From positions 1 to 64,000 of the forward strand of contig NZ_CANMGY010000005.1 in the NCBI RefSeq assembly GCF_947497555.1: DNA of 64,000 nucleotides, given 5' to 3'. Both the position numbers and the translations under genes were made by a program. The DNA is from an uncultured Umboniibacter sp. (GTDB lineage: Bacteria; Pseudomonadota; Gammaproteobacteria; Pseudomonadales; DSM-25080). Below, one piece after another: positions 47,976 to 57,598 of the stretch; within the stretch, counting starts at the first letter, position 1; each line of letters starts with the position of its first letter. The notes under the pieces were generated by a model that made no database searches, was not told the origin of the DNA, and saw only the letters and a list, made by a program, of their open reading frames with translations.

Positions 47976-50345
47976 TTAGACGTCTTTATCTGCTAAGTAG
48001 AGCCAAGTCTCAAGAACTGAGTCAGGGTTCAATGAGACTGAATCAATGCCCTGCTCCATTAACCAGCGAGCGAAGTCGATGTGATCACTCGGTCCCTGCC
48101 CACAAATACCCACATACTTACCCTGGTCTTTACAGGCTTTAATTGCCATGCTGAGCAGCGCTTTTACCGCATCATTTCGTTCGTCGAACAGCTGTGCGAC
48201 AAGACCGGAATCACGATCAAGGCCAAGTGTTAGCTGGGTAAGATCGTTAGAGCCAATCGAGAAGCCATCAAAATAAGCTAGGAACTGGTCGGCGAGTAAG
48301 GCGTTAGCGGGAAGCTCACACATCATGATCACTTTAAGATCATCCTTACCACGTTCCAGGCCGTTCTCCGCTAGAAGCCCGATCACATCTGCGGCTTCGC
48401 TAACTGTACGAACGAATGGCACCATAATCTGTACGTTTTTGAAGCCCATTTCTTCGCGCACAATCTTCAGCGCTCGGCACTCAAGATCAAAACAGTCGCG
48501 GAAGCTTGGTGCTAGGTAACGACTCGCACCACGGAAACCTAACATTGGATTTTCTTCAACGGGTTCAAAGTCCATCCCGCCGATAAGGTGGGCGTACTCA
48601 TTTGATTTAAAATCTGACATACGAACAATAACGGGTTGATCAGCAAAGGACGCCGCTAAAGTGCTTATTCCTTCAACTAGCTTTTGAACGTAGAATTCAA
48701 CCGGTGATTCGTAACCCGCCATACGGTCATCGATCAGTTCGCGAACATCAGCAGCCATTAACTCGTAGTTCAATAGTGCTTTGGGGTGAACACCAATCAT
48801 GCGGTTGATAATGAATTCCAAGCGCGCTAGACCAACACCGGCGTTAGGGAGCCCCTGGAAGTCAAACGCTCGATCTGGGTTACCAACATTCATCATAATC
48901 TTGAATGGTAGCTCTGGCATAGAAGCCAAATCACTACGATTGATATCGAATTGAAGTAGCCCTGAATAGATAAAGCCAGTGTCGCCCTCAGCGCAGGAAA
49001 CGGTTACCTCATCGCCAGAGCTAAGGATCTTCGTTGCGTCACCACAGCCAACGACGGCAGGAATGCCGAGTTCGCGAGCAATAATAGCGGCGTGACAGGT
49101 TCTGCCTCCACGGTTAGTGACGATTGCCGAAGCGCGTTTCATTACCGGCTCCCAATCCGGATCGGTCATATCAGTGACTAACACATCGCCCTGCTCTACC
49201 TGATCCATCTGCGATAAATCAGTGATATTAATGACCTTACCCTGGCCAATACGTTGGCCAATTGAACGACCTTCAGTGACTACAGTACCCTTTTCCTTGA
49301 TAACATAGCGTTCGAGCTGATTGATATTCTCGCGCGACTTAACTGTCTCTGGACGAGCTTGAACGATATAGAGACCGTTGTCGTCGCCATCCTTCGCCCA
49401 CTCAATGTCCATGGGGCGACCGTAGTGCTTTTCAATAATCATCGCCTGCTTAGCAAGCGACTCTATCTCAGCGTTATTGAGAGAGAACTGCTGCTGCTCG
49501 GCAATATCGACACCTACGGTCTCAACTGAGCGACCCGTCTCTGCGGCGGCGCCATAAACCATCTTGATCATTTTCGAGCCGAGCGTACGACGGATAATTG
49601 CGGGACGTCCTGCTGCGAGTGTTTGCTTATGGACGAAGAACTCATCAGGATTCACTGCTCCCTGAACCACCGTTTCACCCAAACCATAGCTTGAGGTAAT
49701 GAATACAACGTCATCAAAACCCGATTCGGTATCCATGGTGAACATGACACCTGCGGCGCCTGTCTCACTGCGAACCATACGTTGAATGCCGGCCGAGAGT
49801 GCAACTTCTGAATGATCGAAGCCTTTATGAACGCGGTAAGCAATGGCGCGGTCATTAAATAGCGAAGCGAATACTTCGCGCATGGCAGAAATGACGTTAT
49901 CGAAGCCCTGGATGTTAAGGAAGGTTTCCTGCTGACCGGCGAAGCTCGCGTCGGGAAGATCTTCAGCTGTAGCCGAAGAGCGCACGGCAACCACTGCATC
50001 CATACCATTTACAGCCAGCTCTTCGTAGGCGTTACGAACATCAACTTCAAGCGTCTCTGGGAGTGATTGCTCCATAACCCAGTCACGAACTTGTTTACCA
50101 ACTCGAGCAAGTTCGTTAACGTCTTCGACATCTAATGCGTCCAACGCTGTATCAATCTTCGCCTTGAGACCCGTATCAATAAGGAAGCTTCGGTATGCAC
50201 TTGCTGTGGTTGCAAAGCCACCTGGTACGTTTACGCCAGCGTTAGCTAAGTTGCTGATCATCTCTCCTAGAGAGGCGTTCTTACCGCCAACGCGATCAAC
50301 ATCCGACATATTCAATTCGTTAAACCAAAGCACATTATCAGCCAC
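47976..50345 (-). CDS. ppsA: Phosphoenolpyruvate synthase
   Basis: A 789-residue gluconeogenic enzyme that makes PEP from pyruvate and ATP. The N-terminal ATP-binding domain begins with [21 protein letters not shown]. The swivelling domain has the catalytic His and neighbouring Thr in [21 protein letters not shown]. The C-terminal TIM barrel has [18 protein letters not shown] and a catalytic Cys near YVGICGQ. It is divergent from ppsR, its phosphorylation-based regulator. Confidence 0.97.
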   Translation of the reverse strand: MADNVLWFNELNMSDVDRVGGKNASLGEMISNLANAGVNVPGGFATTASAYRSFLIDTGLKAKIDTALDALDVEDVNELARVGKQVRDWVMEQSLPETLEVDVRNAYEELAVNGMDAVVAVRSSATAEDLPDASFAGQQETFLNIQGFDNVISAMREVFASLFNDRAIAYRVHKGFDHSEVALSAGIQRMVRSETGAAGVMFTMDTESGFDDVVFITSSYGLGETVVQGAVNPDEFFVHKQTLAAGRPAIIRRTLGSKMIKMVYGAAAETGRSVETVGVDIAEQQQFSLNNAEIESLAKQAMIIEKHYGRPMDIEWAKDGDDNGLYIVQARPETVKSRENINQLERYVIKEKGTVVTEGRSIGQRIGQGKVINITDLSQMDQVEQGDVLVTDMTDPDWEPVMKRASAIVTNRGGRTCHAAIIARELGIPAVVGCGDATKILSSGDEVTVSCAEGDTGFIYSGLLQFDINRSDLASMPELPFKIMMNVGNPDRAFDFQGLPNAGVGLARLEFIINRMIGVHPKALLNYELMAADVRELIDDRMAGYESPVEFYVQKLVEGISTLAASFADQPVIVRMSDFKSNEYAHLIGGMDFEPVEENPMLGFRGASRYLAPSFRDCFDLECRALKIVREEMGFKNVQIMVPFVRTVSEAADVIGLLAENGLERGKDDLKVIMMCELPANALLADQFLAYFDGFSIGSNDLTQLTLGLDRDSGLVAQLFDERNDAVKALLSMAIKACKDQGKYVGICGQGPSDHIDFARWLMEQGIDSVSLNPDSVLETWLYLADKDV

Positions 50346-50477
50346 GGGAGCACCTCTTTGTGTGGAGTCATCTATAGTGTATGGAGGTATTATAGTGCAG
50401 TTATTCCACTTGCTAATAGCGCTACTAATCTATACATTTCTGCAATCCATACATCGGGTTTATGGGAAACCGACTAC

Positions 50478-51299
50478 ATGACTACAAAACGCTACGCATA
50501 CTTTGTTTCGGACGGCACAGGTATCACTGCCGAAAATGTCGGCCGCAGTCTCATAACCCAATTTCCGGGTATTGAGTTTGAAGAGCTATCCCTCCCCTAC
50601 GTTGATACGCCAGAAAAAGCTGAGCGCGCCGTGACCATGATTAACGAATCAAAGCGTGGTATCGAGCGCCCCATTGTGGTATCGACAATCATCAGCGACG
50701 AGATTCGGGCGATTGTTCAGAAGGCGGATGCGTTGATGTTAGACAGTTTTGACGCATTTCTAGGACCTATTGAGAAAGAGCTTAGTGCGGTCTCGAATCA
50801 CGAAATGGGGCAAACCCATAACATTGCTAATGAACAAAAATATCAGAGCCGGATGGATGCCGTTCACTATTCACTCGACAACGATGATGGTGCGCAAATA
50901 AAAAACTATGCCGACGCTGACATCATTTTAGTTGGCGTTTCACGCTGTGGTAAAACGCCAACTTGTCTGTATCTTGCCCTCCAGTATGGGATTAAAGCGG
51001 CCAATTACCCCATCACCGAAGACGATGCCGATAACTTTAATCTACCGAGACCACTTCAAGCGTATAGAGCAAAGTTGTTCGGGTTAACTATCGCACCCAA
51101 TAGACTGTCTGCTATTCGTAATGAGCGCCGTCCAAATAGCCGCTATTCAAGCTTGCGCCAATGCGCCGATGAAGTCAGGATGGTTGAGGCAATCTACCGT
51201 AAGCATAGGGTCCCGAGTATTAATACCACACATCACTCCGTTGAAGAAATATCGACCCGCATTCTTGCTGAAGTCGGCATCAAGCGTAAGATGTTGTAA
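50478..51299 (+). CDS. ppsR: PEP synthase regulatory protein (bifunctional kinase/pyrophosphorylase)
   Basis: A 273-residue DUF299-family protein that inactivates PEP synthase by ADP-dependent threonine phosphorylation and reactivates it by Pi-dependent phosphorolysis. It has FVSDGTGITAENVGRSL at the N-terminus and the P-loop GVSRCGKTPTCLYLA (about 150-165). The ATG at 50478 is preferred: MTTKRYAYFVSDGTG is the family start, although the frame is open to 50358. It faces away from ppsA, with 132 bp between them for both promoters. Confidence 0.94.
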   Translation: MTTKRYAYFVSDGTGITAENVGRSLITQFPGIEFEELSLPYVDTPEKAERAVTMINESKRGIERPIVVSTIISDEIRAIVQKADALMLDSFDAFLGPIEKELSAVSNHEMGQTHNIANEQKYQSRMDAVHYSLDNDDGAQIKNYADADIILVGVSRCGKTPTCLYLALQYGIKAANYPITEDDADNFNLPRPLQAYRAKLFGLTIAPNRLSAIRNERRPNSRYSSLRQCADEVRMVEAIYRKHRVPSINTTHHSVEEISTRILAEVGIKRKML

Positions 51300-51341
51300 T
51301 CGTTAAGTGCTGTCGTTGGCGTAGTATTGGAGAAAAGTTCA

Positions 51342-52760
51342 TTGAGCCCACTTGAATTACCCTATTTTGAAGATGCTACTAACTGGTTTGAGCTATTAAC
51401 GCCGTTGGGTCAACCAGTTCTGCTGGATGGGGCTAGTCACTCCCGTGCTAATCACGACATCATCGCTGCCGCCCCTAGCGCGAAGTTAGTACTATGGGAT
51501 GAGCATCTAGAACTAACGATGGGCAAGACGATCACTCGCCAAACGACTTCGAATTTCTTTAGCGTTCTCAGGAGTCTCCACGCGACTAACGCTGGGCGTT
51601 CATTTAAGAGCGATACGTTAAGCGGTCCTGATATACCCTTTAGCCAGGGACTGATCGGCTATATTGGTTATGACATAAACCAAGTTCTTGGTTCGGTGGT
51701 GCCGTTAGTTGGAAAAGCGCAACCACGCCTGCCAATAGCCTTTGTCTCACGCTACGATTGGGCAGTCGTTCAGTGTCATAGATCGCGGCGCGCATGGTTC
51801 ACCGGCGACGATCTTGTACTCCACCAAAAACTAATTTCCCTCGCCGCCCAGGTATCAGAGGAGAGCGTTACTACGCCAACCATTCCCTCGTTTACTGAAG
51901 AAGGTATAAAGTGGACCGCTGCAACATCACCTTTGAAGTATCAGAAAGCGATTAACAGAATTCATGAATACATCGATTCTGGCGACTGCTATCAAGTTAA
52001 CTACACTCAACGCTTTACTGCCCGTTACACACAACCTGCACTAGCGATCTACAAACGCGTCAAGGCTTCGGTTCAATCACCGTTCAACGCGCTGCTTCCG
52101 GTCGGATTGGATCAAGCTGTGATCAGTGTTTCCCCAGAACGCTTAGTTCAATTAACAAATGGGGTAATCACAACGCAGCCCATCAAAGGCACCATGCCAC
52201 GTTATGACGATCCGATAGCTGATGAGGAATCACGGACTACACTCGTTGAGTCCGAGAAAGATCGCGCGGAAAACTTGATGATTGTCGATCTACTGAGAAA
52301 TGATATCGGTCGTGTTGCTCAGCCAAGCACAGTGGAAGTTAGCAAGCTCTTTGACATTGAACCCTATGCGAATGTCTATCATCTAGTTAGTACCATTAAA
52401 GCGAAGCTAGATCAGCGTTATGATGCGATAGATTTGCTCGAGGCAACCCTGCCTGGGGGGAGTATTACCGGCGCGCCCAAGATCCGAGCAATGGAAATTA
52501 TTGAGGAGTTAGAAACCGCTCGGCGTTCAGCTTATTGCGGGACTATTTTTTACCTCGATGCGAGTGGCGATCTAGATTCGAACGTCGCAATTCGTACGCT
52601 CGTTAAAGATAACGATAAGCTGCATATCTGGGGTGGCGGAGGAATCGTTGCAGATTCCGATGCCGATGCGGAACAAGCGGAATCTCGCAACAAGATTCGA
52701 GCGTTCGTAAACGCCCTAGGTGGTACGCTGGAATATGACGACGACCTAGAAGACCGGTAA
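51342..52760 (+). CDS. pabB: Aminodeoxychorismate synthase component I PabB
   Basis: A 472-residue chorismate-binding enzyme that makes 4-amino-4-deoxychorismate for folate. The N-terminal part contains QGLIGYIGYDI. The chorismate core has IHEYIDSGDCYQVNYTQRF, QPIKGTMPR with the catalytic Lys, DLLRNDIGRV and LPGGSITGAPKIRAMEII. The PIKGT motif, where anthranilate synthase has PIAGT, favours PabB over TrpE. TTG at 51342 is chosen because GGAG lies 9 bp upstream; an earlier TTG at 51327 lacks one. Its last 15 bp overlap convergent cysB. Confidence 0.9.
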   Translation: MSPLELPYFEDATNWFELLTPLGQPVLLDGASHSRANHDIIAAAPSAKLVLWDEHLELTMGKTITRQTTSNFFSVLRSLHATNAGRSFKSDTLSGPDIPFSQGLIGYIGYDINQVLGSVVPLVGKAQPRLPIAFVSRYDWAVVQCHRSRRAWFTGDDLVLHQKLISLAAQVSEESVTTPTIPSFTEEGIKWTAATSPLKYQKAINRIHEYIDSGDCYQVNYTQRFTARYTQPALAIYKRVKASVQSPFNALLPVGLDQAVISVSPERLVQLTNGVITTQPIKGTMPRYDDPIADEESRTTLVESEKDRAENLMIVDLLRNDIGRVAQPSTVEVSKLFDIEPYANVYHLVSTIKAKLDQRYDAIDLLEATLPGGSITGAPKIRAMEIIEELETARRSAYCGTIFYLDASGDLDSNVAIRTLVKDNDKLHIWGGGGIVADSDADAEQAESRNKIRAFVNALGGTLEYDDDLEDR

Positions 52761-53717
52761 GCGCACATCCTTAAATAGATCATCAATCTCCGCCGTACTC
52801 TTCGCCTTACTTGCGGCGAGAACCAGGTCCGGTTTGAGGTGCGGTGCAAACTCTCGAATAAACTCCAGCATGTATCGGCGCAGAAAAATACCGCGTCGAA
52901 AGCCAATTTTCGTGGTACTACTCTCGAAGAGATGACTCGCATCCAATGCAACAAGATCAGTATCCTGCTCATCGACCGCCATCTCAGCGATAATACCAAT
53001 TCCAAGGCCAAGCCGAACATAAGTCTTAATAACGTCCGAATCCGCGGCAGTAAAAACAACCTTTGGATCTAAGCCCCGGTCCTTGAACGCACGATCTAGT
53101 TTCGAACGGTCCGTAAAACCGAATACGTAGGTAACGATTGGCGAGGCGGCGACATCCTCCAAGGTGAGCCGTTTTACCTTAGCTAACGGATGATCCTTGG
53201 GAACGAGAACACAGCGATTCCAGCGATAACAAGGCATCATGACGAGATCATTAAACAGCGCAATAGCTTCAGTAGCGATGGCGAAATCAACCGTACTATT
53301 TGCGGCCATTTCTGAGATTTGCATCGGCGTACCCTGGTTCATATTCAGCGTAACGTTGGGGTAGCGATTAATGAATGCGCGGATAGGTCCAGGTAATGCG
53401 TAACGCGCTTGGGTATGAGTGGTCGCTATAGATAACGTACCTTTGCTATCATCGGAAAACTCTTCAGCAAGTTGTTTGATGCGTTGAGTACCATTAAGTA
53501 TCTCACCCACTTCTAACAGAATAGCCTCACCAGCAGGAGTGATTCGCGTTAAATGCTTACCTGAGCGACTGAAAATTTCGACCCCTAACTCGTCCTCAAG
53601 CATACGAATTTGCTTTGAAATTCCAGGTTGTGAGGTGAATAGGCTCTGTGCTGTCGCCGAAACATTTAGATCATGATGGGCGACTTCCCAGATGTAGCGC
53701 AGTTGCTGTAGTTTCAC
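52746..53717 (-). CDS. cysB: Transcriptional regulator CysB
   Basis: A 323-residue LysR-type activator of sulfate assimilation, responding to O- or N-acetylserine. The N-terminus MKLQQLRYIWEVAHHDLNVS and SLFTSQPGISKQIRMLEDELG are typical CysB. TTHTQARYALP and the cysteine regulon effector pocket around NQGTP follow. Target operons are not in this window except perhaps cysG. Its 3' end overlaps pabB by 15 bp. Confidence 0.95.
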   Translation of the reverse strand: MKLQQLRYIWEVAHHDLNVSATAQSLFTSQPGISKQIRMLEDELGVEIFSRSGKHLTRITPAGEAILLEVGEILNGTQRIKQLAEEFSDDSKGTLSIATTHTQARYALPGPIRAFINRYPNVTLNMNQGTPMQISEMAANSTVDFAIATEAIALFNDLVMMPCYRWNRCVLVPKDHPLAKVKRLTLEDVAASPIVTYVFGFTDRSKLDRAFKDRGLDPKVVFTAADSDVIKTYVRLGLGIGIIAEMAVDEQDTDLVALDASHLFESSTTKIGFRRGIFLRRYMLEFIREFAPHLKPDLVLAASKAKSTAEIDDLFKDVRLPVF

Positions 53718-53785
53718 GAAAGGCCTCTAGCAGGTTGTTTTAATACCACCGTTATATACTTAAATGATATAAGCAAGCAAGGCTT

Positions 53786-54673
53786 TTATTCGTTTTTGAT
53801 TCCCGTCGGAACATGAGCTCCTACTCCGCTTCCCACACGCTCTACGTTAATGCGCTGATCATCAAAGAAGATATCAGCATTAAACGCCTCTAAGAATGCG
53901 GATTTAGGTAGACCACCAAGAAAAACACTTTCGTCCACACGAATCCCCCACTCTCTGAGCGTTCTAATCACTCGCTCATGCGACGGAGCAGATCTAGCGG
54001 TAACCAACGCCGTCTTAATAGGAGATTCATTAGGCGAGTAATGCGCCTGTAGTGAATGTAACGCGGATAGGAACTCCTTGAAGGGACCTGCCGTCAGCGG
54101 CACATGGGCCGATGCAACCTCAGAATCCTGGAATGCGTTCAGTCCATCGCTGTGGAAAACCCGCTCCGCCTCATCGGAAAAAACTACCGCATCACCATCA
54201 AAAGCGATACGAACTTCCGGTGAATCAGCGTCCTTATGATCGCCTATCAACTGGGCGGCAGCTAGACCAACCTCCAGCGCTCGTCTTACATCAGAGGCTT
54301 CGGTGGAAAGATATAGATCGCAGGAGAACGCTCGGGCATATGGCCAGGGCTCATTGCCGCCACAGAATGCTGCACGCGTAATCTTTAAACCATGATTTTC
54401 GATGGAATTAAATACTCGTAATCCGGTATCCATTGAGTTTCTGGATAGTAGAACGACTTCACAAAGCGGATTACCATTAACCACTAAATTAAGAAATTTT
54501 TGGACCAATGCGAAAGCTGGACCGGGTCCCAACGGCACTTCTTCGTGGGCAATCTGATATTGAGCGAAGGCTTCTACTCCGTCTTGCTCAAAGATCATAT
54601 GACTATCGTCGAGGTTGAACAGACTTCGGCTAGTGACACCAATCACAAGTGGTCGTGCGGGGTTTTCGGTCAT
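53786..54673 (-). CDS. 5'-nucleotidase (cytosolic cN-I-like, PF06189)
   Basis: A 295-residue member of the 5'-nucleotidase family related to cN-I. Motifs include LVIGVTSRSLFNLDDSH at the N-terminus, VVLLSRNSMDTGLRVFNSI, AFCGGNEPWPYARAFSCDLYLS, and VRIAFDGDAVVFSDEAE, a haloacid-dehalogenase-like DxD site, with FLGGLPKS and FFDDQ. It should hydrolyse nucleoside monophosphates such as AMP or IMP. The ATG at 54673 has AAGGA 8 bp upstream; the frame is open to a TTG at 54694. It is divergent from alr. Confidence 0.88.
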   Translation of the reverse strand: MTENPARPLVIGVTSRSLFNLDDSHMIFEQDGVEAFAQYQIAHEEVPLGPGPAFALVQKFLNLVVNGNPLCEVVLLSRNSMDTGLRVFNSIENHGLKITRAAFCGGNEPWPYARAFSCDLYLSTEASDVRRALEVGLAAAQLIGDHKDADSPEVRIAFDGDAVVFSDEAERVFHSDGLNAFQDSEVASAHVPLTAGPFKEFLSALHSLQAHYSPNESPIKTALVTARSAPSHERVIRTLREWGIRVDESVFLGGLPKSAFLEAFNADIFFDDQRINVERVGSGVGAHVPTGIKNE

Positions 54674-54747
54674 CCTAATAATCCTTCTAGCCAAAGTAAA
54701 TAAAGATTAGTTAAACTGTCAGCACTTAATCACGGTAATACTATACA

Positions 54748-55818
54748 ATGATTCCACGCGTCGTCGCTAACATTGACTTGGGTGCCCTTCGAAGGAACCT
54801 CAATCTCATCGCCTCCCTCGCTCCTAACGCTAAAGTTTTAGGCGTAGTCAAGGCAGATGCCTACGGTCATGGTATCAAGCAGGTCCTTTCCAGCCTAGCC
54901 GCCTGTGACGCCCTAGCGGTTGCTCGGATTGAAGAAGCAATCTTACTCCGCGAATCGGGTTATTTACGGCCTATTGTTTTACTTAGTGGTGTATTAGATT
55001 TCGACGAGCTAATCCTTGCTCAAGATAACCACTTGGACCTCGTCGTACACCAGGACTTTCAGATTGAGCTACTCAGGCGCCTAAGTGGCGGTAGCAAACT
55101 GCGAGTATGGGCTAAGTTTGATAGCGGCATGCATCGTCTTGGCTTCTCCAGCGACTTTGCTGCGAAACTAGCGCTAATTGAAAGTTTCGAAGTCGTTGAC
55201 AGTATTGTCACAATGACCCACTTCGCGAGTGCCGACGAACTCAATAACGATTTCAGTATCGATCAACTTCAACGCTTTGACACCGCCTGTAGTGAAATCA
55301 GACACCCACAGAGTACCGCAAACAGCGCCGCCATTCTCCGTTATCCGTTTAGTCATCGTGATTGGATTAGGCCAGGGCTATTGATGTATGGCGTCAGCCC
55401 ATCACGACAGATCCCATTCGAGGGTGAACCGGTTATGACGTTAACCAGCGTTGTAATTGCCGTGAACGACGTGTTGGCCGGCGAAAGTGTCGGTTATGGA
55501 CAAGTTTGGACTGCCCAGAACAACACCCGTCTCGCCGTTATAGCCATTGGCTATGGCGATGGCTATCCAAGACACGCGAAGCAAGGCACTCCGATTATGA
55601 TAAACGGCAAGCGCTACCCGATTGTTGGAAGAGTTTCCATGGACTTAACAACGATAGATATTGGCAATGACGATATAAAAGTAGGTGATGTGGCGGAAAT
55701 ATGGGGTAAATCGTTGGCGGTGGCCGACGTTGCTGAAAACGCCGGGACCATCGCCTACGAACTGTTATTGAACTTAACGTCTCGGGTGCTTATTCGTTAT
55801 CACGATCAAGTGAATTAA
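54748..55818 (+). CDS. alr: Alanine racemase
   Basis: A 356-residue PLP enzyme that makes D-alanine for peptidoglycan. The PLP lysine is K35 in VVKADAYGHG. The second catalytic residue is the tyrosine in SVGYGQVW, and the substrate-binding RPGLLMYGVSP and MDLTTIDIG blocks are present. Length is normal. Its 3' end overlaps the convergent symporter gene by 29 bp; that gene probably transports alanine, a functional match. Confidence 0.95.
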   Translation: MIPRVVANIDLGALRRNLNLIASLAPNAKVLGVVKADAYGHGIKQVLSSLAACDALAVARIEEAILLRESGYLRPIVLLSGVLDFDELILAQDNHLDLVVHQDFQIELLRRLSGGSKLRVWAKFDSGMHRLGFSSDFAAKLALIESFEVVDSIVTMTHFASADELNNDFSIDQLQRFDTACSEIRHPQSTANSAAILRYPFSHRDWIRPGLLMYGVSPSRQIPFEGEPVMTLTSVVIAVNDVLAGESVGYGQVWTAQNNTRLAVIAIGYGDGYPRHAKQGTPIMINGKRYPIVGRVSMDLTTIDIGNDDIKVGDVAEIWGKSLAVADVAENAGTIAYELLLNLTSRVLIRYHDQVN

Positions 55819-57142
55819 AGTACGCTTGAGTTGCCTTAAAGACAACGGGTGATAGTAATAGCAGTGCAATTAAGTTCGGGAACGCCATCATTGCATTGAG
55901 TGTATCTGCTAACAACCAGACGACGTCTAATTCAAGCAATACGCCACAGGGAAGCGCAGCCACCCATAATAGTCGGAATGGAAGGATGATCCGAGTACCG
56001 AAGAGGTACTGTGCACATCGTTCACCGTAGTAGGACCAACCCAGAATCGTGGTGAAGGCGAAAACGATCAACCCGAGCGCGATAATATCGCCACCGAACG
56101 CTAATGACTGATCGAATGCCTGTGATGTTAACACTGCACCCGTTTCACCTCCGCTCCAAACACCTGTGACAACTATCGCTAAGCCAGTAATACTACAGAC
56201 AATGATGGTGTCGATGAAGGTTCCAAGCATTGCAATGACACCCTGCCTGACCGGTTCGTCGGTCTGCGCTGCTGCATGAGCAATTGCGGCGCTACCTAAG
56301 CCTGCTTCGTTGGAGAAGATGCCTCTTGCAACACCTTGCTGCAGCGCTAACATAATGCCAGCGCCCGCAAAACCGCCTGCCGCCGCATGACCGGTAAAGG
56401 CAGATTCGATGATCGTCGAGAACGCCGCTGGAATTGCACTAGCGTTGAGGATTAGGACGGTAATACCGGCGAAGAGGTAGGCGATAGCCATGAAGGGTAC
56501 AACCTTACCAGCTACATCTGAAATACGCTTTAAACCACCGATTAAGACGACGAAGACGGCCGAAGCTAGAACGACCGCAGTCACCCACTTTTCAACCCCA
56601 AACGAGTTCTCTAGTGCCGCAGCCATCGAGTTAGCTTGTACCGTGTTACCAATACCAAACCCTGTGAAGGTACCCAAAAACGCAAAGGCAAACGCTAGCC
56701 AGATAAATTTCTTACCGAGGCCGTTACGGATGTAATACATGGGACCACCAACGTACTTTCCTTCCGCATCTTTCTCACGATAGGTAACCGCTAAAACGGC
56801 CTCGCTGTATTTAGTCGCCATCCCCACGAGTGCAGTACACCACATCCAAAATAACGCTCCAGGGCCACCTACGAAAATGGCCGTTGCAACGCCAGCAATA
56901 TTACCCGTTCCGATGGTAGCAGACAGCGAAGTCATTAACGCGTTGAAGGGCGAAATTTCGCCGGTAGCGCCACTTTTCTTACCCGAGAAGAGCTGCTTGA
57001 AGCCATAGCCGAGCTTGCGGATTGGCATTAAACGGAGACCGAGCATTAAATATAAGCCGGTACCGAGAATTAGAATAATGGTGAGCGGGCCCCAAACGAT
57101 CGCGTTTAAGCTTTGGAGTAGGCCAACGAAAGTCTCTAACAT
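55790..57142 (-). CDS. Sodium:alanine symporter family protein (AgcS/AlsT)
   Basis: A 450-residue inner-membrane transporter with about ten hydrophobic helices. Family signatures are SLSATIGTGNIAGVATAIFVGGPGALFWMW (the family motif region near 72-100), GIFSNEAGLGSAAIAHAAA and GWSYYGERC. It likely imports alanine or glycine with sodium. It lies after yajC but is separated by a strong terminator, so it probably has its own promoter. It is convergent with and overlaps alr. Confidence 0.92.
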   Translation of the reverse strand: MLETFVGLLQSLNAIVWGPLTIILILGTGLYLMLGLRLMPIRKLGYGFKQLFSGKKSGATGEISPFNALMTSLSATIGTGNIAGVATAIFVGGPGALFWMWCTALVGMATKYSEAVLAVTYREKDAEGKYVGGPMYYIRNGLGKKFIWLAFAFAFLGTFTGFGIGNTVQANSMAAALENSFGVEKWVTAVVLASAVFVVLIGGLKRISDVAGKVVPFMAIAYLFAGITVLILNASAIPAAFSTIIESAFTGHAAAGGFAGAGIMLALQQGVARGIFSNEAGLGSAAIAHAAAQTDEPVRQGVIAMLGTFIDTIIVCSITGLAIVVTGVWSGGETGAVLTSQAFDQSLAFGGDIIALGLIVFAFTTILGWSYYGERCAQYLFGTRIILPFRLLWVAALPCGVLLELDVVWLLADTLNAMMAFPNLIALLLLSPVVFKATQAYFNSLDRDNE

Positions 57143-57165
57143 ATGACAACCTATTTTTTATTGTT

Positions 57166-57194
57166 ATAAAAAAAGAGCGACCTATGTCGCTCTT
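57166..57194 (-). terminator. Rho-independent terminator of yajC
   Basis: On the minus strand AAGAGCGAC-ATAG-GTCGCTCTT is a perfect 9-bp stem followed by a T-run (57166-57172). It lies 15 bp after the yajC stop and separates yajC from the symporter gene. Confidence 0.9.
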
Positions 57195-57208
57195 CTTGAT
57201 CCAAACTT

Positions 57209-57547
57209 TTACGCTTGGTTGATACCTTTAATAGTGCCCTTTGGCAGTACTGCATGAACCGCAACCTTTTGGAAGCTAAGTTCTACGTTGTCGGCACACT
57301 TCACGACTACATACTCGTCGTCTACTGCAGTAATTTTTCCTAGCATACCGCTAGTCATTACCACTTCAGCACCTTTAGTCAGTGAGTCTACAAGGTTTTT
57401 GTGCTCCTTTTGACGCTTGCGCTGTGGACGAATGATGAAGAACCACATAAACACAAATAGACCGCCGAACATCAAAAGAGTGATCATAGGATCTCCCTGC
57501 TGTGGTGCGCCGTCTTGTGCTACTGCTTCAGGAATTAATAAACTCAT
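57209..57547 (-). CDS. yajC: Preprotein translocase subunit YajC
   Basis: A 112-residue single-pass membrane protein of the SecDF-YajC accessory complex. It has a hydrophobic helix (about 22-42, ITLLMFGGLFVFMWFFIIRP) followed by the typical QRKRQKEHKNLVDSLTKGAEVVMTSGMLGKI. Normally it is followed by secD and secF. Here a terminator follows at once and secDF are absent from the window. The preceding gene is not tgt either. Confidence 0.95.
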   Translation of the reverse strand: MSLLIPEAVAQDGAPQQGDPMITLLMFGGLFVFMWFFIIRPQRKRQKEHKNLVDSLTKGAEVVMTSGMLGKITAVDDEYVVVKCADNVELSFQKVAVHAVLPKGTIKGINQA

Positions 57548-57598
57548 AGTTATCTCTTTTTAGTGAATTAATGATTTAGCGATTATATCAATTAGGTA

